From the NCBI RefSeq assembly GCF_017562075.2, contig NC_054084.1:7234001-7298000 (forward strand): a DNA stretch of 64,000 nucleotides, read 5' to 3'. Below are positions 24,237 through 36,425 of this stretch, one piece after another (within the stretch, counting starts at the first letter, position 1; every line of letters begins with the position of its first letter). The notes under the pieces were generated by a model. It was not told the origin of the DNA and did no database searches. It saw nothing but the letters and a program-made list of their open reading frames with translations. The DNA comes from Anopheles merus (taxonomy: Eukaryota; Arthropoda; Insecta; Diptera; Culicidae). The translations under genes were made by a program, and so were the position numbers.

Positions 24237-24854
24237 AACAGTTTGAGACGGTGCAAGACAGCGAACATGGACCACCTTGATGGAGGTTTTTGGTGTTGCT
24301 GAGGTATGTTCTGTCCCGATGAGGAGCAAGCAGCAACACACATTCCACCGGGTGAGGAAGATTGTAAAAGATAATTGATACATGAACGGATTGAGCGGAT
24401 GAAGCAGCCTGCAGGGGATGAAGGGGGACCGTTTTGCAATCGCTCTACCCCTTTCGACTGGAGGCAGGCTGGATCGACAACATATTTTGGTGGATTGAAA
24501 ATGTGTACGCCAAAGGATGGGAAAACATATTTGCATACACGAGTGGGAGCGAAACCGACAGTTGCACAACCGGGTCAATAAAATAAAATGCAAGCGCAGC
24601 GAGCGAAAACATACAAACCGAGACAGAGCAATCGAATTCCTGCACAACGGTTGTCATTCACGCGGTGGAAGCTTGTATTTTCGGGTCAAGCAAAGCATGT
24701 TAAACAAATTATTAGCTTCAAACCGTGAGGAGTTCAATAACCACAGCCACCAAAAACGGGCAAAAGAGCCAATTATTTGCACTCTCTATCAGTAGCCGCG
24801 CACGCCATGCCGCGACGACAGCCTGGTGCCGACTGCTATGCCCGATAGCGAAGG

Positions 24855-24867
24855 CAAGCGACGAACC
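24855..24867 (-). promoter_or_regulatory. Dispersed 13-bp word, exact, reverse
   Basis: CAAGCGACGAACC, followed on the plus strand by CC as at 11754. It lies about 60 bp before the CAAT tetranucleotide array. The next copy is 11.5 kb away. Confidence 0.7.
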
Positions 24868-24925
24868 CCATTTGCACTGCCGGCTGGCGAGGGTTAGGCT
24901 TCTTCCTCGGCTTCTGCCTTTGAAG

Positions 24926-24949
24926 CAATCAATCAATCAATCAATCAAA
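24926..24949. repeat. (CAAT)n tetranucleotide array
   Basis: About six CAAT/TCAA units. On the minus strand this reads overlapping TGATTGAT, which matches the TGATTNAT core known for Exd/Pbx-Hox heterodimers. Whether it is bound is unknown. Confidence 0.75.
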
Positions 24950-27065
24950 TGCGAGTTTACTCCACAGTTAGACTGTCCTGCCCCTCCCCTCTGCTGGAGC
25001 ACCATACGGTTCAAACTGATTGTTGCCACCCCAGCCGCCAATCGCCGCCGAAGGGAAGCTCGGCGCAAAGCCATGCAAAATGCACCGTGAAAGCTTCAAA
25101 CCCACCACCGCCAAATGCTCCAAATCACCTGCCTGCGCTGGCGGGCCCGGGAGAATCGCGTTTCTACAATTTCGCGATACAGCTCCGGAGCAGTTTTGGA
25201 GGAGAAGGGAGGTTAGAAGGCGCACCGAATCGGTTGGCGACAACCGTCTTTCCCTTTTTGCTACGGTGATATAATTTAATAACGCGCAGTTTTATGAGTT
25301 TGTTTGCCGTTGAGGGTGCCCTCCCTGGAGTGGGGAGATGATGGGGAGCAGTGGGCACTAATTATGATTTATGTATGTGGCCCACCACCCTACCGGTGGT
25401 CTGCTTTCAGCGTCACCGGTCTGGATGGACGTGCATGGGTTGGGTTTGGGCGCCGCTTTTTTTGCCTTATTCCCTCCCCGGTCAACTCTGCAATATTGCG
25501 AAACGTCAAACCGATCCATCCGGGTTCGGGGGGGAGATCCAGGGTGGTGTTCGGAGAAAGAAAGGGTGGACCACCTGATGCACACCTCCCACCGGTTGGA
25601 GACACTTTTTTTATGCACTCACGGCTCACGGCGGGACACTTTGGGCGGCGGGTTTGGGCCCCTAGCGGCGGAGCAGAACGGAGACATATAGAGTAATGAG
25701 TCGGTCTGCGTGTGTGTGTAATGTTTGCTCTCGATTTGCTTGAAACTGGTTGTTACCCCGTTTCTAACGAGAAGGTGATATAAAATTACGAGTTTTTAAT
25801 TTTACGACAAGCGTTTAGAAGCGTGCTTTAATTGTAATGAGCATTCCAAGGAGTTGGCTGGCTGGCTGGGTGGAATGTGGCCGTGGTTCACATTACATCG
25901 TCTTTAATTGTAATTGCAAAGCATACAGAACTTGTACCAAACTTGAGTAAAAAAATCCCTTTATATTTAACATTATTGTTGAGGGAAGAATCATGAAAGA
26001 CTTAAATGAACAAAAAGCGACTAAAATCCGAAGTTATGTAATATCATTTTAAATCCTCTCGATTAACCTTGAAAACCCATCGAATATTGAAGGTTCCCAC
26101 GGTTCATCTTCGTTTTCGGGGGTTCACCATTCACCAAAAAAAAAAAAAAACGAAAATCCGCTGAAACAAAACAGAACTCCATTGTAACCGACATCGAACC
26201 GGTACGGGGCCAAAAAAAAGTTGACAAAATTTGCATAGTGTCAACAATTAATCATAAATTAATTCACTTCCCTTTTGCCCCTTGCCTCCGTATCGTTTAA
26301 TCGCATAGCGTGGAATCAGCGCCGTGGTTTTTCTATCTCTCTCTCGTTCGGGAAGGTGTTAATAAAATCGTTCACCACCGCACCCGCACACATTCTGCCC
26401 TTCGGGGGGGCAGATTAAACGATGCCTCAAAACCCGGTAGCCAGAGCGCAAACTTCGCACGCGGGTGTGATGTTGTGACGGGAACGGCGAGATGCAACCG
26501 AAAGGGGTTTAGCGAATGCACCCGGTGGCAGCTCATCTCTTCAAACAACGACGTGAACCACGGTGTACCACAATCGCCCGGCCAGGCCGGAGTATTTTTT
26601 GGTCAATTATAAGTTTATTATTTTAATTCGGTGGCCCGGTCCGGATCGGTGCGGAAATGACACCTCAATAAACTGCGCGCACGAACGGGGCTCACGAAGG
26701 AAGAGCCGCCAAGGGGAGTGCATAATTATCACCTCGAGACTGTTTTTTTTTTTTTGTTCGGAGGGACCGTGAAAGTTTCCTTCTTCAAAGTGCGAAAGAT
26801 GGCTCATTTATTGCATGCACGCGCGTGTGTTGGTGGATGGTTGAAGCCTATTTCATGCTGGTTTGGGGCACTTAAGCAGTATCCCCGGTGCGACTCATCT
26901 CGCGACCGAAGAGGATGGGCTAGGTTGAAGTCAAATAATGTGAACCCATCACCCTCGATGGACCCCTGTGGTGTGGGGCTGTGTGTCTGTGTGTGTATCT
27001 GAGGGGACAGATTAAGTGGTACAGGTTACTGCTGAAACTGATGCTTTATTCTTTCTTTTTTACAG
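24950..27065. other. Non-coding stretch
   Basis: GC-rich to about 25690, where overlapping frames on both strands are open for 75-130 codons without recognisable content, then AT-rich (25740-26260) with an A15 run at 26136-26150 and a T13 run at 26743-26755. Confidence 0.45.
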
Positions 27066-27102
27066 GCAACACCAAAGCGGGCGAAGTGCACGTTGGGTGT
27101 CG
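27066..27102 (+). other. Candidate 37-nt micro-exon
   Basis: A very good acceptor (pyrimidine-rich tract ending TTTTTTACAG at 27065) and a GTAAGA donor at 27103-27108 bracket 37 bases. All three frames are open; one reads NTKAGEVHVGC. Both splice signals look genuine, but the interval is too short for coding evidence. Confidence 0.2.
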
Positions 27103-28152
27103 GTAAGAATGAGCATTTTGAGCTAAAACATTCGCCCCGCGATGATGCTCTGATGGCGATGAAAATGACGATGATGAGGATCGTCAAGTCATGCTCACCC
27201 CCCAAAAGTATGCGGTGTATGCGGGTCGGTCAGTTTTACGAGCGCGAATTTTGCCAGCTTGTTGCGCCCGCGAGCTTTTGTGCTGCGCGTACTGACATTA
27301 CGTCCAATAAACGAGCGATGATGAGCGCGTGAGGTAAAATGCAATAAGAGCATTAAAAATGCTTAAGAGGGTTATTATTTTTTTTTTTTTTGGGAAGCCA
27401 CAAGGATGTCAGTTTCGGCAATGAGGTGTTCTAAACGTTCTTATTAGTTGGTAATGGGGATGTACTTGTACAATAAGCACCACGCAAAGGGCATGGCGTT
27501 TCTGTTTTATTGCATACGGAACAACGGCGAGTGACGGTGACCTTCTGCGTGTTTGCTCTGCGTAGGCAGGCCAGCTACGCGGATGGACCATCTATCGCGC
27601 CCGTAGGTCCGTAGGATTTGCGAAGCCGCCTGCTTGCTCTGGTGGAGAAAAAGTGGAGTTCCGCTCCGGTATTGGTAATAAAGTTTTATGAAAGCCAACA
27701 AATGATGACATTTATGGCGGTGGTTTAACATGCGTTTAGGACGGGGGATTTTCGCACCGAGTGCAGGATTTTGATGCGGCTTTGTCTGCCTAGCTGTCTG
27801 TCTGTCGGCCGCTAGATCAGAACCTTGGCTTTAATTGAGGGTGTTAGCAAGCGGAGAGGCTGCATGGTTTCGTGCCTATTTCACAACTTATTGGTACTGT
27901 ACTGGCAAACTCTTCTTCCTTGGTTCGCCATTAATTTGATACCATTTCTCCTTCTTTACAGTTACTCGCAAACGATTATATGCAAATGGGAAACTAATAC
28001 CAGACACGCACGCACGGCAACTATTGCTCTTTCTTCGCTCCTCGGGACGACACCTTCGACACTGGCGTTTGCGATGAAGTTATGATACGTTTGTGTACCT
28101 CCCCTAATTTTCAACTCCTACCCACTTTGGGGTTAGAAGACAAGCTCTGTAT

Positions 28153-28183
28153 CGTGTCTATGACGCGTCATATCATAGACACG
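28153..28183. repeat. 11-bp hairpin enclosing a 14-bp palindrome
   Basis: CGTGTCTATGA (28153-28163) and TCATAGACACG (28173-28183) are perfect complements with a 9-base loop. The inner 14 bases TATGACGCGTCATA (28159-28172) are themselves a perfect palindrome, so two alternative cruciforms are possible. The centre TGACGCGTCA resembles, but is not, a bZIP CRE site (TGACGTCA). Confidence 0.7.
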
Positions 28184-31100
28184 GTGCATGAATCCTCCTC
28201 CCTTTTACCGCACCGCGTAATGAAGATATGCAACAAAGCGTCTAGTCTTATGTGTGCTGCGTCTTCGGCTGTTGCCCTTTTTTTTGTACCCACGTTACTA
28301 TGGGCGTACCGAGCCAAACCCTCCCTCGCGGGCACCGCACCGGATGCATCTCGAAATAAAAGAGACGCTCGGGGCTTTATTAATAGTCACCGTTTGAACC
28401 GAAGCGCGAAGGATACGACGTTCACGCGATCGGTTTCCGCATACATGGCATGTCGCATGGCACGAAAAAAAGGGGTGTGTGTGTGTTCGATCGACAGGGC
28501 ATGCCGGCACGGGGATGACAAATTTATCCACATTGTTTTATGATCCATCCATCCGTCCGCAATGGCGCAATGAGCGTGCGACTATTATCGTCACGAATCG
28601 AGCTGTGTGTTTGCGTAGATTGAGCAAACAGAAACCCCGCACAACGAATATCAATCAATTTCCTTGTTGTGTTTTTGTGTACCTCATCGTACCCCGCCTC
28701 ATTCCACTGCGAGAAAATCATGAAGCGCACCGAGCAGGAAACTCCTCCGCTCCGATGCGCGCATCAATTTTCATCGATGTGCGCCTCGCGATGCTGTAAA
28801 TTGCTTTTATTTTCGATAGAAACAGGCAACACCTCCGCCAATAGTATTTCTGTTGCTGTCGTTGTAATTATGCGTTCTTTCGCCCCAAGATGCACAAGAG
28901 AAAGTAAGGCTGTGACTGTCGCAAAAGGTCAATCGCGCGCGCCAGCACTAGTCCGTGCTGATAGTGTGGCTGCAGGTCACACAAAGGTAATGGAGGTAAC
29001 GTTTGATTGAGTTTTTCTCACCTGGAGTCGTTGTGTAGAAAGGTTTTTTTTTGTCTTTTTCGGGAGATGTGGAGGAGTGTCTCTTCTATACATTGTTAAG
29101 GGGCCAAACCAAAAGCTGCGCCACGGTACAGCCTCTTAATTTTTCGTAACCAGCCTTCGTAGCCGCTCGTCATGTGATGTGTTGTTATAAGGCGGAAAGC
29201 GAACCAAAGCAAAAAAATGCTTCGAACAGTACAATTGATATTCAGCAAAAATCAATTCCCACGAGTTTCTCATCAAAAAGGCATCGCGCTGGTAGGTGAC
29301 GAAGTAAAACAGTCACAATAAATAAATTCGCAACGATTGGTTGGGGACCGCCGATGGGTACGGATATGTAACCTCATAATAATCGATTATCTTGGGATGG
29401 TGCGCGGGCATTTGTTGAATGTTGCGGAGTGAAAGATGGAGGAAAAAAATGCACCAAAAAGAACCTCTTTTGCACAAATTCCTTTCTGTCAATTTGTCGG
29501 TTAAATCGCAACAAAAAAAGGGGGCTAAAAAGTATATTTTATTGGCATACATATAAATATGAGTGCTTACCCACCCGAATGCAGGCGAGAATAAATACAC
29601 ACTCTCAACAAGCCTGTCAGCCTGTTCGAGCGGGACATGTAGTGCTTCACTTAACGCAGCCGAAAATGTCCCAGCTGGACCTCCCTCCCCGCTGATCTGA
29701 TGATGCATCGCCACTCTGTTGACCACCAAAGGGGCTGTACACATCGTGTGGGAAAAAGTATAAAACTTCATCGCTCATAAACGGATTCTCAGCCCCCTTC
29801 AAAACAACAATTTAGCGACACAACCATAGAGATACGCAAATTGAGCAAATCGTTGTGCTTGATGCGCTCGCCGTTTGGAGGAAAAGAAGGAAGCCGAAAT
29901 TTAAACTCCATGACCACCGTAGACGCGGCCCGACCCCGACCGTGTCGGTAAGGTCAAGCTGCGTCCGGAATGTACGTACAATATAAAGTCCACCTAACCT
30001 TGCGCGAATTTGCTGCTGCTGTCGCGGTGAGAAACGGAAAGTAATAAGCCGCGCACATGGGGGATTGATGTGCCAGAATGTCCGGGCCAAACCCATCCCG
30101 AAATTGTACGAGATATCCCCCCTCCCTCGCGGTAATAGAGGAAGCCACTACAGAAACCATGTTCAAAATGGCATGATGAGGCAGCTGTTGCCACCGCCAA
30201 ACTACAGCTAGAAGGGGCCGCACCCTTGTTGAAAAGACAAAAAAAAAACCCGATGCCGACCCCCTTTGGTTTGGGTTTTGGGGTGTGTTTTTGCGGTTGG
30301 TCCTCGAGGTCCGGAGCGGTGTCTTACGCGGAGATGTCGAGCCGTCCGACTGATGAGGTGATGAACTTAGACACCCACGCACGACGACCGTCCAAAACGC
30401 CGATCGACATTAAACGATGCGAACGAAGCCCAAGGAAAGCGCAGAAGTGGTCAGCGAGCGTGTCTTTCACTCTCGCGCCTGTTACCTAACGATACCTTGC
30501 TCCGGTTGTCGTCCAAATTCTTGACATCCCCACCACCAGCTGACGTTGCCAGCTTGGGCCAAGCCCAAGCAAGACTCATGCATTCGAGCTGGCGCTGGCA
30601 GGCAGCAGGTCAATCAGCCATGAAACATCCCCCTGGTATGACCTCTTCACGCGAGTTGGCGAGCGACATTTGATTAAATTAACACCGTATCGGGGCCACC
30701 TCCGGACGAGACTCCTCGGCACAGCGGCACACTCATTTGGGATGGCCCACGATGGCCCTTTTTTACCTTGCCAGTTGGCGGTGACTCCCCAACCACAGTG
30801 ACACGATCGGTCACGATTGCGGGACCTGCACCTGGTGCCCGCTCGGTCTGTGCGCTGGCCTGGAATGTTGTTACGGTTCTCGCGTTTTTTTTGTGTGTGT
30901 GCAAAATTAAGCAGACCTCAAGGGAGGAGATACCAACCACGGCCCCCGACTTTTGATAGCTAGCGTGTACGTGTGTGAGGGTCAGTCATACGTCGCCTCT
31001 GAACCATGGACAGACACCATCGCGCTGAAGCGTGCACTCGCGTGGACTCACCGGTGTATGGGCAAAATAGGGCTAGGCACCGGGTCTCAAATGAACTGCG

Positions 31101-31435
31101 GCGATTTACATTAACATATTTGCCTCCTCGCTGTATCGCGACGGGTGTTGTTGCGCTTGTTTTTTTGCTCTTTGCCTTTATCTTACTGTGGTGCACCAAA
31201 TCCTGCACCTAATGGGTGGCACCACACTAGAGGGGGGAACTACAAGAAGCCGTTTGAACATCGGTGTGGGGCTGCGCCAAAGGCTCGTCCAGGAGTTTCA
31301 CGAGCATTGGCAGTGGCCACAGTAGCCAGCCAGGGCGTATAAGTAGCGCACACACCACACACCAATAGCGTACGGGCGCGAGCGCGTTCATCAATCAAAG
31401 GTGGGCAAGACGGGGAAAAAATCATTTACTTACAA

Positions 31436-31454
31436 ACACACACACACACACACA
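31436..31454. repeat. (AC)n microsatellite
   Basis: An AC tract of 19 bases. Confidence 0.9.
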
Positions 31455-32696
31455 TACACTAGCTGCCACTTGAAAGTAAGCTTGAAGCTACTTGGAACTT
31501 CTGTCTCTAAAAGCTACTTTTGAAGAAAAAAAAAACTCCTCCCGTGAGCAGAAATGTGTGAGAGGTGTATTAGGTGCGTTTTTACTTTTCGGCATGTAAC
31601 CGTAGGCACACGTTATCTAAATTGAATAAAACGATACATTCCTCATCCTCCGCGTAAGGTCTGAAGGCAAAGGAAAGAAGAGGAAGAAGAAGGTAGAGCG
31701 AAAAAAAATAACCCCGACCGAAACACCTAAACTGGTCCACTCACATTCCAAGCAGCACGGACCGCAACCGCCTTTGGACGACTAAGACGACTCGCACCGA
31801 CGGATCGGATTGTAAAAAAACAAATGCTCCCCAGCCAGTGCTGCTCCAGTGCCCGTTCGATATGTGTACTGGCCGGGTGAGTTCGTGCAGCGGAAGGTAA
31901 CCTCGGGATGGTGGATTTTTTGTGTGTGTATGTTGCTGTGTGTTGTTCGTGCACAGATAGGGGCGGCTGCTGCTGCTGCTGCTGGAGACTCCAGAGCGCT
32001 AAGTAAGTCCTCGCTGGCAGACGCGTTTAGTTGGGGCAACGTTGGGAGTGAATATTAGAATGTAAGATGGATTTTTTGCTTCTGTTGTTGTTGTTCGTTG
32101 GCTGGAGCTGGTTCAGTTTCGGGGCGCTTCTGTTTTGTTGGGGTTGCGGGCCTTCAAATGCGCTCTGTCGCGCACTGGGCGTCATAATTTTAAGAGCTCG
32201 GGCATGTCATTTTAAGAGCCATTTAGGCGTATATGCGTCTGTAAAAACTGCAGAAGCCTTGAATGATAAATCTTTGCATATTAGGGAAGGGTGAGTTGTT
32301 GTGTTCTTTTACTCTTCTACTTCTTCTTCGTCTCCTTGTCCAGCCTCTTCCCTCGAGAATGTGGAGTAAAAACTGTAGTTAATGGGGAGCCGCTAGTGTT
32401 TGTAGAGATGTGTCGAAACACTGGTCGATTGTAGTTGTTGAACTCCAGCATATATTCTGAGAATTGAAGGTCCCTAACTAGGTGTCGAAGTATCAATTAA
32501 AGCCTTGGCTGGTTTGGACACTTTCAATTTTATTTGTAATAAGTTATTCAACATGAGATAAACTATCAGAGAATTAGACTTATTCCATCAGTTCTTACTG
32601 TCTTACTGATCTTACTGTGAATATATTTTCAATGGACTTAATATCAATTCAGAAGTTGAAGTATTACATCCTCTTTCATCAACTCCTTTACAATAG

Positions 32697-32799
32697 CGGT
32701 TTTATTAAGCCTAATGAAAACTATAAATATTCTCACAACTTACAAAACCAATACGGCTTCAGTGAGTACAAGGGCTCCAATCTGTGCCCGTCGTCCTAA
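32697..32799 (+). other. Candidate exon after a strong pyrimidine tract
   Basis: A long pyrimidine-rich stretch ends in ACAATAG at 32696. The following frame is open for 34 codons (GFIKPNENYKYSHNLQNQYG... ending SNLCPSS) to a TAA at 32797-32799. A GTGAGT donor inside (about 32760) offers an alternative exon end. An independent ATG frame of 83 codons starts 4 bases after the stop (32803-33054, beginning MTVRSYTLPQ). Neither product is recognised. The region could hold the 3' exon of a small gene, or nothing. Confidence 0.18.
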
Positions 32800-33054
32800 A
32801 TCATGACCGTGAGGTCCTACACGCTGCCACAAGAAGCTGATAAATATGATAGTAATATATTGAAATGCATTCGCCACGGTGGTAGAGGTCAGCTTTGCGC
32901 CTTTGGGGTCGAGATTTTACCAGTAATCTCCTCCGATCCCTTTTCCCTCGTTCGCCGTACCTCCCGCGGTTTGGCGTCATCCGAGTACCCAGCAGCGTCT
33001 GAAATAAATTCACTAATCGGCCCACCACACAACACCGGCGTGCCTCCGCCCTAG

Positions 33055-36000
33055 GCACCCGTTGCTGGTGTGGCTCGCTGTTTGTTGGCTCGCTTACTCG
33101 CACGGAAGGGCTGGAATTTCATCGATGATCCATGCTCCGGCGTCCCTAGGACCGCTCGCGGGCGATAGTTCGCAAGCATCGCAAAACGGTGACCGGCGGG
33201 AGACTATCGGTGCGGTATGCACGGAACCCAATTAATGGGCAAATTCCTACCGTTTCGCTACGCGGCCAACGGTTTAGGGCTCCGGCCCTCGTCGCTGTGG
33301 CCTCGTGCATGATTGAATGGGAGATAATTTGTAACGATATTGTGAAATGGCCAGCAAACGGTGGTGGTGGTGGTGGCTTCTGGCACTTTGTTTGGGGGGG
33401 TTTTTGCTACGGGGAAAAGAGCACGTTTCACCCGTGCCATCAGAGTTTTGAATCATTTGCGTGCACATCACATCGTGGGTTTGCTATTTTTGATTGAAAA
33501 AAACAAAAAAATGTCGCCTACTTTCTCGCAAAGCATACCGAAGTGTGTTGCTGATCAAAAAATGTGTCTTTTTGCCTATTCCAGCTACTGAAAGGGGCAA
33601 AACCAGATTCATTGTGGGTGGTCAGCAGGACATTCAGGGGTAGAAGATGCTAGTCTGTGGATGTGCATGGAAACCATACCGACGGAATTCATCTGATAAT
33701 CGGCTACCCGAACTGCATTAATGCCCTCCTGCTGCGCGAGAGGAGACAAGATGTTGCTACGCTCGTTTTCATTGAGCCATTTTGTGGTGCGATTGCATCA
33801 TGCAATGCGCATACTACATGCAGCTGGGGACGATTTAGTGGATCGGTTGCATGCAAAACCACTCGCATGCAGAGGCGAGAGTCCCCGGGCGATCGATTGC
33901 GATCTTGCCTACATTAGCGGATGCAAATTTGGAAGAAATGATGCAGCAAATATTGCACCGGCTGCCGGTGCTGTATGCAAACATTTCCAGCGCGCAAACA
34001 CGGCATTAGCAAGGGATGTGCGAGACGACACACAGCACGGGGAATGCATAACACGGTTCGTGTGGTACTGGATTTAAAAATCATCATAATGAACTGTTCG
34101 TTTCTTCGTCCATCGTTGAAGTCGTTCGTCTGTGGATGTTCGTTGCTTTGCGAGCGAATGGCTTTTTGTCTGCTTGTTGCGAGGAGTGATAACCATTAGT
34201 AAGGTTGTTAGGCCATTGTTAGCTGAGAGGCTTACAGGGTACGTATTTGGAGCTTCGCGAGATAGCATCGTATTTTTGTGCAACGTGGAAAGCATAGAGA
34301 AACATTAGACAGAGTGATATCCGAAAGAGATGGTTTCTTTTAAATTCAAATGATTGTTTCCTGTCCAAACATGTGTTGGTATTGAGCGAAGGAAATGCTT
34401 TCGTGTCTCATTCTCTCTACCTTTCCTTCCTATCCCACCAATCCAGTCAAGGAACCATAATTTGTAGCTAAATTAAGTATGCTTATAATAAATTAATACG
34501 TTAAACATGCGCGCGCGTATGCAGATACACACAGTGCTATCACCAGCCGGAACAAATGGCGAAGCACCAAATGAACACAGCAAACAAATGGAACTGTTTG
34601 CTATTGATAGAAAACAACCGCGCGACTGCGGGATCATTATGCCTTTTAAAGTTTGCGTACGCATTCGCCCTGGCGCTCACGAATCGCAGAGGCAGAGGCA
34701 CAGAACGCACTCCGAAGGCTCCTTGTCACACAACGGGGACACAACAGGGAGGGCTGTCTGTGGAGATAATAGCTAAGACCGCACCGGTACCGACCTCACC
34801 ACACCGTTGCTATGGAAAGGATGGATTTAAATACAATGCACCGCGCCATGTGTGCGCCAATGCAAACGGGATGCAGGCGCACGGAGACGACGCGTAATTA
34901 GACGTCTCGCAGCTTTTTGTTCCGAATAGAGACATCCATTAGCGAGAGAGACACAAGGCAACGGCAACGTCTATCGGTAAGTGCCATCGGGAGATGCCGG
35001 TGGTGAGGTTGTGTAACGAGGATGTATCGATCTGGTTGTTGTCGTTGCCGATGTTCGATGTCGAGCGGAATGCGTAGCGCGATGATCTCAATCGTTAGCC
35101 GGGGAAGCGGGAGAAATCGAGACCGTTTAATTGAGCAGGCTCGATACAATGTGTTCGCCGGCTTAGTGCGTAGACATTGGCGATAGAAAGGTATGTAGGT
35201 TATTTAGAGCAATTACTCTGAGCATTGTAACAGAACTGAATTAATCAAGCTTTTGCATGTAAAGTCCATCATTCAACAGTTTATTTGAATTGCATGAAAA
35301 ACTAAAGACAAATTTTCTAAGAAGTCATCCTCCAAACACCTTTTTTGTTACTGCTGCTGCTGCTTCTGCTGCTGCTAGGCTCATCTCACAAACAATCAAT
35401 TTTCCCACCGCCATCAAACGCCACGATGATAATCTCACGAACGGATCAGCAAACCTTGTGATCATCTTCACTGAGCTTTCTTCCGGAGCAAAACCAACCG
35501 ATCGGCTTGGTGAAGATCCAATGTTTCCACCTTGTTTGGGGCAAGCGCTAGGCGGTCCGCTACCGAGCACAGGGTTAAGCATTTTCGGCTAAAACATCCA
35601 TCAAATTGATTACACTTGTGCGGTTGACGAACGGACCGGAATGGGAGGGCGTTTTGGTGAGGCATGTTCAGCAGCCCTGTCATAAAAGCAGGAAGTATCT
35701 CTTCAATCAGTGGGCCCTGGGTTTGGAGAAGCCCCCGTGTAGGAGCGTAACCACCGGTGTATGTGGGCTCATCGTTAACTCGATAAAGACTGGATTGTGT
35801 GTTGGTTTTTGTTTCTGTTTTCAATTTAGTTTTTGGTTCCCGATTAGTGGCCAAAAAAACACAAGAGGGGTACGAAGCGAGGTGAAGGAGCTACAGTTGA
35901 CGAGCTAATTCTTCTCTGTTTCTTTGACGAGAGCTAGTTTTGGGTGTTGAAACCGGCTCCATGTGGTGGATAACTAGGTTTTTGGAATGTTTGATGGCGT

Positions 36001-36412
36001 GTGTTTTTTTTGGCAAGGCGACAAATCATCTTGATTTACCAACCGCTTAATCCGTCCATTTCCCAAGGCTGGCAACATTCGAGCGAGGTGGAAGGGAACG
36101 CCACATTCGCATCTAATAAAAACTAACCCACCCCACCCATCCCAATACAAAGGCTCACACTGGGCATAGCAGTTCAGATATTAAATTAAAGATAAGTTGA
36201 TTGATTAGCCAGATGATCCGTGCGTTCGGCGATCAATCGGTCTCGATCACACACAGCCACACCGGGGATGTGGCTCCATGCGCTCGCCTGGGTGCGGTCT
36301 CCAAGCACACACACACACACACACGCACGATAAATCAAATTGCAGTACCTAACCCCGTCTCCCAGGGAATGTCCGAAACAGGAGATACGTCGTGCGGTTT
36401 GTAACCCGTGTG
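33055..36412. other. Non-coding stretch
   Basis: It contains GGT triplets (about 33360-33376) and a CTG-rich tract (about 35350-35374). The micro-exon-like interval ending at a GTAAGT donor at 34978 has only a weak acceptor. No gene is supported. Confidence 0.4.
36306..36324. repeat. (CA)n microsatellite
   Basis: A CA tract of 19 bases, about 90 bp from a word copy. Confidence 0.9.
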
Positions 36413-36425
36413 CGTTCGTCGCTTG
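36413..36425 (+). promoter_or_regulatory. Dispersed word, 12/13, forward
   Basis: CGTTCGTCGCTTG; the first G is replaced by C. It is the only copy between 25 and 46 kb. Confidence 0.6.

Larger units (their letters stand above)
19545..24854. other. Non-coding stretch
   Basis: AT-rich parts lie at about 20330-20540 and 21400-21640. A strong acceptor-like tract ends at about 20644, but two competing frames are open after it and no donor is convincing, so I do not call an exon. An AG tract lies at 22124-22137 and G14 at 24223-24236. Confidence 0.45.
27109..32696. other. Non-coding stretch
   Basis: It contains a T run near 27368-27381, the 11-bp hairpin at 28153-28183 and a CA tract. A pyrimidine-rich acceptor ends at 27961 and is followed by 41 open codons ending at 28085, but I see no partner exon. 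Another acceptor/donor pair brackets a GCT-repeat block at 31957-32002 and is probably accidental. Confidence 0.4.
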
